A DNA stretch of 64,000 nucleotides, from NCBI RefSeq assembly GCF_932274485.2, contig NC_065879.2:63075459-63139458 (forward strand). Direction: 5' to 3'. Below the pieces are notes generated by a model. That model saw only the letters and a list, made by a program, of their open reading frames with translations, did not search any database and was not told the DNA's origin. Numbering within the stretch: position 1 is the first letter of the stretch; every line of letters begins with the position of its first letter. The translations under genes were made by a program, and so were the position numbers. Shown here one piece after another: positions 22,252 through 34,200 of this stretch. The DNA is from Patella vulgata. Lineage: Eukaryota; Mollusca; Gastropoda; Patellidae.

Positions 22252-25200
22252 CTGAAATCAAAGAACATGATATATAATAGCAATTTACATGAATACAATC
22301 ACATAGGCTACCATACATTGTAAATAAATACAGCTGATGTTTACATCAAAATAATGTGTCAAGGGAATTAAAGTTTCACATTTGCTGGTCACGTGGCAGA
22401 CAGTTGTACTAATTCTTTAAGGTAATAGGAATTAAACTAGCATATTCAATACCAATTACTCAAAAGCAAACATACATAAAATTGTAGCTGAATAATACAA
22501 GACAGTTTTGATAAATATTTAATAACATAAACTTATGTACAAATACATTGTCAAAAAAGTATTGAAATAACACTCATGTCACCTACGATATGAAATCAAG
22601 AAATTTGTCCTAAACATATTGACGTGATGCTGACCATTTCTACTTCATTTCACACAAATGTATCAATACAGTGTCAAAATGAATTGAAATAAATATTATG
22701 CAAAAATTAAAGAGTTTGAATTATAACCAAGACCAAAAAAAGTTTATTTTATTAGGAAGTAGCAAAACCCCACCAGGTTCAGGCTAGTAGGCTATAAATG
22801 TACAAGTTAGATACAAAACAGTCTTGTTAACTGTAGATTTATCAAACAAAACATTGTGGGAAATAAATCAGATGTCAAGCATAAATTGATAATAAACAGA
22901 CTACCACCACTTACCAACGTAAATCATTTTCATCTTTCTTTGTTTGTGATTTATTGTGGAAAGCACGTAATTTAGCCACCAGATCTGTCGAGTCCTGTGC
23001 TGCGTTTACAGCTAACTGTTTGGGTATAACTAATAATGATCTGGCAAACTCTGCTATAGCTAGTTGTTCCCTTGACGACTGAAAACAAAAATATTCACAA
23101 TTCAATTAGGGCCAATAACTCTAATCGGTTAAATACATGTACAGTTTGGGTATTTTTTTAAGTCAATTAAAACATCAACCGAGCATGTAAACTATGTATC
23201 TATATCAACATCATGTTTTACAAATAAATACACATACCCATTGGTTGAACATGTATATAAGAACAGTGGATTAATGACAATATCCTGTAAAATATTATGC
23301 ATAGATGATGTGAAGAAACACATTTATGCTGGTCACAAAACTCACTATTTGAATGCAAATTCCTTGCTGCAAATCTTTGATATAGATTCTGTAAATGCCT
23401 ACTGCCTATCTTTATTACATATTGGATAATATTTATAGTTATGACAAACCTTGAATCATTTGAGAAAACCAACAAGTATAGCTTAGAGGATCATACTTCT
23501 TGCCACATACAAGCCTGGGATCGAAACCACAATACTCAATGACAGGAAATAAAATGGGGTTTAATATCCTACTTTTCTGCACGACGAGGAAGGACAGCAG
23601 GATAATAAAGAGTATACTTGAATACTTACGAGTGATGTAGCAAAGTTTTCTAGGTATATAGAAAGTGCAGCCTCTACAGCTCCTCCACCAGCTACCACTG
23701 TTTTTGATTCTAGAACCCGTTTAACTACACATAAAGCATCATGTAAAGATCTCTCCATCTCATCTAACATAAAATCATTTGCTCCTCGTAGAATTAATGA
23801 TGCGGCTGTTCGGGTTTTTGGTCTATAATAGATATTTATAATGATTAAATATCTTCCTGATCAAAGTATATTATGACACCTTCACAGATTGACAAATTCC
23901 ATGGATTTTATTTCAATACTTATTTAAAAAGGTACAACACACACCACCCTAAAATATTTATACATTAATCTAAAAACACCTTTTTTTTTTAAAAATAATT
24001 TAAGCATCGCAAAGATGGTGTAAAATCTACAGAAGCCAATCGTCGGTGAAGTATCAAAAGAATGTATCTTTGGAAATTTGTCAAATACACTTTTTTGCAT
24101 TTTTAAAATCTCCAAATTAATACGCAGATTCCTGTCTAAGCTGTGTATCTCTACGCCAATTAGAACTGTTCTGGGTACCATGTGTCGAAATGTTGTATCT
24201 TGATTTGTGGAAATTTTGAAATGCAAAAGGTTCTATTTCTTAATCTTTAGAAATTCTTAGATACACCCTTTTGACACTTCACTGACGCAATGGAAACTTT
24301 ATAAATGGCCATAACTTCAGACTTTCCATGTTGTCTGTGACTGTAATCACAAATAACATGGGTTTTTTTCTTGGTTATAAATTAAATAAAGGCAGCATAC
24401 CCCTTAATAAGTAGTAGTTCATCATCACAGATTCTTTCCTGTACCACTTCCTCACAATGACCTAACATAGACGCGTCAAAAACTTCTTCACCTTCTAGAT
24501 TACACAATGTAAGTATAAACTGAGCTGTAACGACAAGATGACAACATGTAATTACTGACAAAAATATTATAATTCGATTAAAAACTGCCTTATATAATTT
24601 CTCACAGTTGACAAGTTCCAGTCTTATATTCTGTTTAAACATAGATTAACTTATCACTGCCAAATACATAGATATCCATCCATTGTTGACATCATCTGGT
24701 TTGTCATTGTCATGTGTGAACAACTAACAGATGTTTATTGCATAAATAAATGAAATGGGATTCAACGTCCTACTCCGAACTGGGCTAATGCAGACGGGCA
24801 GATGCCTTACAGTGTGCTATGAGCGAAATTTTGCCCAGACCGAGGCACTACGGCCTACTCTTATATCGAATTCCAACTGTCAAGGGATCTTTTACATGCA
24901 TGTCAATGTGTACACAGGACCTCAGTTTTTCGTCCCATCCGAACGACTAGACAGCCCTTTGTCCTGCATCAGAAGGGGGTACCACTACGGAAAATCTGAA
25001 TGAACTTTCTCGGCCAATGCAGGGATCAAACACCCGACCTCCAGGCTAGCGAGCAAGCGTCTTACCCACTTAGTCACCGTGACCACTATCGCATCAATAA
25101 GGAAACAAACTTTTGCTTCAAGTTGGACTTCAAGTTTGACATAATCAAATTGTTGAAAGGTGAAAAGAGAGAGAAACGGGGTTTTAACGTCCACTCAGTA

Positions 25201-28200
25201 CAAACGATGTCATTTTGGGACTAACATATGGTTCAATTTTATTTCAATAATTGTGCATAGGGGTCTTTAGCAGTGGGAGGAAATTAGAGGACCCGGAGAA
25301 AACCCACGAGGTTGGACAGGGGAACCTACTCCTGATAAAACGAGCACGCGCTAACCATTCATTAGGCCATCCAACCCCACAATTGTTGAAAGGGACTAAA
25401 AACATAAATAATACCAATAATATACCTCCTGTAGCTTTTGCGATTCTCTTTAAATCAGCCTTCTTACAGCGTCTGACAGCCATGGCACCAGCTTCTACGA
25501 AATATTTGAGACAGAGATCATCGATACCACCTGTTGTTAGAATAACGTTGGCACCAGCGGCCAAAATCTTCTGAACTCTTTCTTTGGTAATATCATATTC
25601 CCTGACAAAAAAAATACAAAAGGTATAAGAAAAACTGTACAATGACTAAATGTCTATGATTCAGGTAAAAAATAATAGTCAAATTCATTAGATTTTAATC
25701 GGGTTGACCATGTTGATAAAGTCAGTGTTGAGGTATAACCGATGTGTTCAAATTATATAGAGCTTCTCTGTTACTTGTCAAAATAACTTGCAGGTCATTC
25801 CAATTCATACTTTAATTTTAAGCCCACTCAATGGACGTGATAAGAAATGTTACAGAAGTCCATCTAAATAACACTGCAAGAAAAGTCAACATAGCATTTT
25901 CAAATTGTCATTTTGTATTTTGTACAGGTAAAGTTGGTTAAGTTAATTTTTCTACACTAACATGTTAATGTTATTGTTGTTGGATAAAATTACAACATAC
26001 AACAGCATTAAAATCTGGACGAGTCCAGAAATATTTTGTGTTTATACCTTTGTCTGATTCCATCCAACATGCTTGGATCTTCTATTAAAACTTGTACACC
26101 TAAATGCATCTTGGCTTTCTGCAGGCTAAAATCTAAACACGCTATTTTAGGACTTGCGATTCTTTTAGGCATAGCTGAAAATCATAAAATGGATATATTT
26201 TGTGTCATAAAATTAAATTTTAAAGTAACATATTTTTACATATTAAATAATTTGTCATTTTCTGTAATAGTAGGCCACACAAAAAAGGGCGGTTTTTGTT
26301 TTTACTTCGTCAAAATCTAGCCAATAAGAAAAACAAAAAATCCGTAAGATTTTGAAATAACAGCCCAACAATTCCGTAATTTCATCCAGATTAACTCCTG
26401 CAAAAATGTTTTTGAATCCACTGGTTTTTCTATTGGCAACCATTATGTGGTACTCATTGTCAAAGCAAGATCGAAGTCTGCGCTCCCAAATACTTTCGGT
26501 CATCTCTGTCACAGTCATTTTCGTGGGAAAGATAAAATAGTCCACTGGAAAAGGCATTATGTTCATAAAAAGAAATTATTAACTTCGTTTTTAATTCATA
26601 TCTTTTTAAAAATAAAAACTGGTGATGCATCCCATTTTTGATGATGTGGCGGTATTAGAACCAGAATATTTTTTTTGTGTGGCCTCAATATGTGAATAGT
26701 GATACACTTAGAAACCCCAGACAGCTTATGGTTGAGTCTTAATCATAATTAATAATAAGTGTCATCTATTTCAAAAATTCTAATTATCGAAACTTAGTCA
26801 AGGTATGGTACTGAAGATTTAGACTAAGTTTCACCATTCTCATTGAATTAAAAACAAAGTTATTTTAATAGTCCCTAGTTTTCTTCAAAAACTGGGAAAA
26901 CAATTTGTTTAATTGACAAATGACATCCGACAATGAAACATTGAAAAAGCAAATTTTAATTAGTAGTGATGCATTTAAAGATAGCTACCCATGCATGCTT
27001 GTTCCAAAATGGTTAGTGTTCAAACTGCATCGAAGTTAAAAGGCTTTTGTTTACAGAACATGTACATGGTGACTATTTTTACGTAATTTCACTGAAGAGT
27101 TGTGAACTGTGAAAAAATCTACCATTTACAAAAGTCAAACAACCATAAGAAACATTACCTTGTGATGCTACTGTACAATTTAAGGCATATCCATGCACCA
27201 GGGTACTCTCTTTAGAACTTCTGCCATGAGCCTTTAGTATATTGACAGCTTTAATTGGATAACGATAACCTCCTTTACCATCAGGTGTTTTAATAGCATT
27301 GGCAGCATCGACGACCATAGCGGAGAAAAATTCACATTCACTAAATAACTATTAAGGATAATTTGATTAGGTAGAAATAACAACGATCAGACCACATTTC
27401 GTCGGACTTTGTTGAGGATCAAAGAATATTTCCTTCCCCACCACATTAATAAGAGTGGTTTTCATTCTTGTTATTTTTTAGGTTAACAGCTGTGTTTCTG
27501 CCTACTCTTCTTGGTTTCCAAATCTCAAGCATTCTACTACATGCACCCATACAAATTGAAGATGCTTGTTTAAATGTTCAAATTTTCAAAATCTAACATA
27601 AGTGTGTTAAGAGCTGGGCGATATCCCTGGAAACAGATATAATCACTATATCGCGATATTTTATAAAATGCCAATACATTCAGTTTATTACCATTTAAAT
27701 GTAAATAAACTTGCACAAAAACTTAGAAATACCCCTGGAGTATTCACTTGACACTTTCCAGTCAATATTATTATTTCTAGTCAATATTATTTTTAGCCTA
27801 CAGGTCCGAATTTACAAACAAAATTTAATGAGCTGGTTCAAGCACAGATCTATAGAGCCACGAAAACTTGCTGAAGTTGTTGTTTTATTACAATTTTAAT
27901 TTTCAAAATATTAATAATAATTTTTCATTTAAATTAAAACAAGCCAACAGTGAGGCTGATATCCCCCGCCAAAATCCCAAAATAAATAGATGACACATAT
28001 CAATTAATCGCACATTTACTTTTTTCAATAGTATCAAGCAATCAAACTGATTATCAACTATACACTAAGTTTCATCACTCTCTATCAGATAGAATCAAAG
28101 TTATCTTGTCCCAAAGCATCGACCAATGAAATAGCTTAGCTCGGCTTAGCTTTAGCTTGAAATGTTAATCATTGAACTCAGTCAAGACATTCACCTAATG

Positions 28201-31200
28201 AACATCTACATCAAGTTTAAACATTCTACCTCAATTAAAAGCAGAGTTGTTATGTTCCAAAGTCTTGACCAATCAAATTGCTTATCGCTCCTTAGCCTAA
28301 GCAGAAAATTCTCATCAAACTTACTCAAAGGTAATGATATGATGAATCTATACTCGAGAGTTTCATCACTCTCACTTAATTATAACCAAAGTTATCGTGC
28401 CCCAAAGCAATCTAATTAAAATATAGATCTATATTTCGTTTCGTTTTTTATACTTTTGATGGCCTACACTACATGTAGATCTAACAAGTTATAGTGGGAG
28501 TTCACGTTCTATGACGTCAGGTACCAAGCAAGCGACATTTGACCCGATTACGTCAGTCATTCGATTAACCAATTAGCGACCGCCATGTATTTTTTATCTA
28601 CTTTTGCTTTGTTTTGATTTCTATTGCCGCTAATGTCTACCAACAGTTCCGCGCAAAAAAGGTCAAACGCTCGATACGACAGACCATTTGAATGGCTGAC
28701 CCCTCATTTCAAGCAGAACACGAGTTAAATAACAACGCTTCCAGCTCCAAGTGCAGTAAAGACAAGTAAAATCGAAATTTTGAACTATACTATTCAAAAA
28801 AAGTAGGGGATATTTGATTTTGGGGGCATAATACTAAAATATGCAAATGACTACGAAAAAAGTCACTATAGAACCTAACAGAAGAAACATTTCCAGTTAC
28901 ATGTGACGCCCAAACGCACCAATAGCTACCGCATGGAATGCAGGTGATGCTTGGGATCATCATGGGGGTCCAACCCAAGATTTGCACGACTCTGACTTTG
29001 AATGTTACAGTCATTGTGGCATTGAATTCAAGGGTGGAAACATCAGTTTAATTGTTTTAGTGACCAGAAAACAAATTTTGATATGCGTCGGCTTACCCAA
29101 AATGAAAGGTTACATGCCCTTGGCATGCTACAGATCGGCACAACACAGGCGGTTGTGGCGCGGACGATGAATGTTTCTCAGTCTGTCATAAGCAGGCTAT
29201 GGTCCAGATACCGTGATACACAATCTGTTCAGGACAGACCACGCTCAGGTCGACCAAGGGCGACAACTCAAGCCCAGGATCGATTTATCCGTACCTTGGC
29301 CTTGAGAAATCGTGTCATCACAGCAAATCAGATCAGCGCTCGTCTTCAAACAGACACTGGTGTGAGAGTGAGTGGCCAGACGATTCGGAATCGACTGCAT
29401 AGGGGTCACCTTCGCGCCCGACGTCCTCGCGTGATCCCTTGTTTGAGAGATCATCACATTCAGGCAAGACGTCGTTGGTGTAGGGATCGTCAACACTGGG
29501 ATAATCGACGCTGGAGCAATGTGATGTTTTCAGATGAGTCAAGGTTCACTGTTGATTTTTTGGACAGACGTAGGAGGGTGTGGCGTCGTCGAAACGAGCG
29601 CTTCCAAGACGTTAACGTCATCAGACATGATCGATTTGGGGGTGGTTCTGTTATGGTGTGGGGAGGCATCACTGTTGCTGGAAGAACGGCTTTACATGTT
29701 GTTGCAGGGCGTGTTACAGGCCAGTACTACCGGGACAACATCTTGGCAGTCCATGTTGTGCCGTTCGCACGACGTCATGGCCGCCGTTTCATCTTCCAGG
29801 ATGACAACGCAAGATGTCACAGGGCCAGGATCGTTACAGGTTACCTCCAACAACAGAACATCACCACATTACCTTGGGCAACACCGAGTCCCGACCTCTC
29901 CCCCATCGAGCATGTCTGGGACATGCTTGGACAGAGGTTACGTCAACGTCAACAACGTCCCGCCAATGTCCAAGAACTTGCTGCTGCGTTGCAACAGGAA
30001 TGGGACAATCTGGACCAAAATGACCTTAGACGTCTCATTAGGAGTATGCCACGTCGGATCAATGCTTGTTTGGCAAACAGAGGAGGATTTACCCGTTACT
30101 GACTTGGTTGTGATGCTGTGGTAACTTTGCTGTTTGACCCCGGGTATCATTTTACTCTTATAATGGTCAGTCTGTGCCTTACTTAGTCTAAAGATCATTT
30201 GGAATAAATCGATGAATGTGAACTTCATTTCATTTGTTTCTTCGTCAGTTTCATTAGGTGACTTTAATAACACTTAAAAATCAAATATCCCCTACTTTTT
30301 TTGAATAGTATATAAAAACAAAACGAAATTGGATCTGTGTTTTAATCAGATTGGCCCCAAAGCATCAACAACTAGATTGCTTATCTCTGCTTACCGTAAG
30401 CAAACAATGTTTATCACCGAACTCCATCAAGGCATTCACCTCTCACTTAATTAGAACTAAAGTTATCAACCAATCAAATTGCTTATCTCTGCTTACCCGA
30501 AGCAGAAAATGCTCATCTTCAAACTCCCATCAAGGTATTGACCTAATAAAACCTACAGCAAGTTTGAACATTCTAGCTCAATTAGGAGAGTTATTGTGTT
30601 CCAAAGTCTCTACCAATCAAATTGCTTAATGCTCTGCTTACCCGGAACAGAAAATGCTCATTACCAAACTTTGTCAAGGTAATGATGTGATAAAACTATA
30701 CACTAAGTTTCTTCACTCTCACTTAATTTGAACTAAAGTTATCACGTCCCAAAGCATCAACCAATCAAATTGCTTATCTCTGCTTACCCTAACCAGAAAA
30801 TTCTCATCTTCGATCTCCATCATGGCATTCACCTAATAAACATCTACGCTAAGTGTGAACATTCTAGCTAAATTAGAATGAGAGTTATTGTGTTCCAAAG
30901 TCTTAGCCAATCAAATTGCTTATCGCTCTGCTTACCCTGCTAATTATCAAACTTAGTCAAGGTACTGATGTAATAAAACTATACACCAAATTTCATCACT
31001 CTCACTTAATTAGAACTAAATTTATCAACCAATCCAATTTCTTATCTTGCTTACCCGAAGGCGAAGCAGAAAATGCTCATCTTCAAACTCCATCAATGCA
31101 TTGACCTAATAAAACCTACACCAAGTTTGAAGATTCTAGCTCAATTTGAAAGAGTTATTGTGTTCCAAAGTCTCGGTCAATAAAATTGCTTACCGTTCTG

Positions 31201-34200
31201 CTTACCCTAAGCAGAAAATGTTCATTATCGAAGTTAGTCAAGGTATTGATGTAATGAAACCATACACCAAGTTTCATCACTCTCACTTAATCAGAACTAA
31301 AGTTATGTGTCCCAAGGCAACAACCAATCAAATTGCTTACCCTGAGCAGAAAATACTCATCTTCGAACTCCATCAAGGCACTGACCTAATAAATACCTAC
31401 ACCAATTAGAAGGAGAGTTATTGTGTCCCAAAAGTGTGACGGACAGACAGACAGACTAACCCATTTTAATAGTCCCCTGCCTTCTTCGAAAGGTGGGTTT
31501 TTTCTCATTCAAGCATATACCTTCTTGATTAAACTATAAAACATAAGTACACATGTACTATGTCAAAAAGTGCCCCCCGATTTAGTCAAATGGCGCTTTT
31601 TCGGATCGCAGACTGCTATGCATGACACGTCAAGACGCTGAATGATAATGATAATCAGTCTACCGGAACGCTCAATATAATAGTTGGCATTATTTATATT
31701 TCTGCTTTATCAAAATTTATTTCAATCTGAAAATCAATGATTCCTTTGGAAAATCAAAGTATCGGTATAAACAATTCGTCAAGATGTACAGAAATTGAAC
31801 AGAAACAGGAATAATTCTAACGGGTGGAAAAGGGAGCGGGAAGTTACATGACGTAAACAAAGCTCCTTATCAGCATTTGCAAACTTTACGGAATGAATAC
31901 TCGGGAGTTTATAACAGTATTTATTCATCATTAAGCAATAAAATATCGTAAATAACATAAAAAGGAAAACCTTTTTTTTCAATATTTATTTTAAATATCA
32001 TCCAGAAAAATATATATCGCGGTATGTTTGGTTTTTGGATATTTTTCTGACGACGGTATTTTTGACGTTTTTTATTTCTGTGAGGGTTTTATATCAAAAT
32101 ATTGCCCAGATCTACGCGTGTTCATGGACGTAATGGGAGAATTTCAAGTCTCGAGGTAAGCGTCAACTAAATTTGATATAATTACATGATTAAATCACGA
32201 TCCTACTTGCACCTTATGCTTATAGAGATTGATGATTGAACTGAAACTCTGTGGACTTGCTATAGGTTATAATACAATATTTTTATAAGTAACTGTTATA
32301 TCAAATAAATACTTATGGAACAAGGTTTACTGTTTCATGGATACAATACTTCACAAGATTAATATGTATTATATTTTATTCAATAGTTAAATGTGCAGTG
32401 CACCAAGGAGGCTGTCTGGACAGAGAGGTTTCTGTTAACTTTTCAGCCAACATGGCTTCTTTTTCATGCATGTCATTTGTGTTCACGGGGATGGATAAGG
32501 GTGTTTTGTTCTATCCGAATAAGTAAGCAACACTCCAGTCAACCGGACCTGTCAAAGCTGGGACATAAAAAATCCTAAATCTGGGCCCAAAACCGAGATT
32601 CATACCCAGGATATATGTATTCTATTAAATATTCAAGGATACGGTCCAATGATCTTACTGGACATGCTTGTCTTTGCTGCGTTAATGATACAATCACGAC
32701 CCAATTCGTCAACACTAATAGTCAGGTGTTCCTGTATATATTTAACAGCTTCCCTGAAACACATCAAAAATCAATCAAATATTATATATTTTCACCCTAA
32801 CCATCAATCAAAACTGAAGTCATTATTTCATTCCTTGAGTCAACAATAAAACAGTCTTCTACATCAGCAAAATGTTGGAAATGTTATTAAATGGCAAATC
32901 GAAATTACAGCCTGAACTTACTTGCAGGCGAGTCTATAACCACTGATGATTGAGGTAGGATGTATTTTAGATTTGACCAGTTCATCAGCATTTTTCAACA
33001 ATTCTGCAGCAATTATAACCTGAAATGATTATAAACATTGTTACTAAAGGAATGAGGAATCACTTTCAAAGTACAGTATTGTGAACGCTGAATCACTAGT
33101 TCAAGAATGGTTGAATTCCATTTAGAATTTACAAAGATATGAAAATATGTCAACATTTGTCATCCACTGTAGACAATATAGTCAACACAAGCCAGCAGCA
33201 GCTTGTTTGGCTCCCTTTGCTTGACTCCTCACAGCACTCTCGCCCATATTCCCAATGCTGAAACTCCTCTGGCATACCTTACACTTCGCCCAGTGAACGG
33301 ATTCTCGTGCCAACAAGTGGCTGTAGTCTGGGTGGCCAAGCCCGCTGTATTGAAATAAACTTTCAACATTTTTTCTTGTTCTCAACTGAGATTAGGAATT
33401 TCCGTAATACCCAAACTATGAATATTTTAAAATCGGAACAGTTGATTGGTAAGTAGATTGACCTAGATATATTCTGATTGGTTAACATTTTACTATAGAT
33501 TTACTATGGCTTTTATGAATGAAATACAGAAAACAAGTCCATTTACGGCGATGAACTTGTGAACCTTTGAAGAAACATTCGTTGTGAATTCAATTACTAT
33601 GTTCAGTTTTATTTATAAAATATATAGCGAAACTACAAATGTTAATTTTTCCAGGATTTTCCAGTACTGTAAATCACATTCTCATTTTTCCAGGATTTTC
33701 CAGTACTGGAAATCACATATGACTACATTATAGCGTAGATCAAACCCTGAAAATTCAATATTTTATGTGATAAAAAAGCAAATGACATGTCTTATTAAAA
33801 ATTGCATTGTTCTAGTAATTATTACTATCGATCAATCCTAAGTTATGGCCATCTAAAGTTTATTCTCTGTTGATATGATGACATTTTTATTTCTACAAAA
33901 TCACTTGAGTCAAGAATAAAAAACATACAACACTGGTTGTTCCATCACCAACTTCCTGATCCTGCAAGTCTGCTAATTCTACCAGAACCTTGGCAGCAGG
34001 ATGTTCCACTTCTAGTAATTTCAATATAGTGGCACCATCATTGGTAATAGTCACATCCTGCAAGACAATTAATGATAAAATCAATGAGGCTGCAAAATCA
34101 ATGGAAGTAAGGGGTGTAAGTATAACTTACCAACAGCAATTCAATGTTCTACAATCCCTAGGCTGGCCTTGGCTATGGAAATACTTGATGATACATGTAC

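Larger units (their letters stand above)
28430..30345. mobile_element. MITE-like element with TTTCGTTTCGTTTT ends, split by Tc1 copy 2
   Basis: The left end ATATTTCGTTTCGTTTTTTA (28430) has an inverted counterpart AAAAACAAAACGAAATTGG just right of the Tc1 element. It is related to 17845-18140. It is inserted in the intron-5 tandem array and in turn received the transposon at 28790-30308. Confidence 0.6.

Noticed and set aside
29534-30124. A 196-codon frame overlapping the transposase in another frame
   Set aside because: A shadow of the transposase gene; no recognisable domain and rich in Ser/Thr/Leu from frame-shifted codons.
32393-32578. Open frame of 61 codons within TCP1 intron 5
   Set aside because: No family resemblance, opposite strand to TCP1, length expected by chance.
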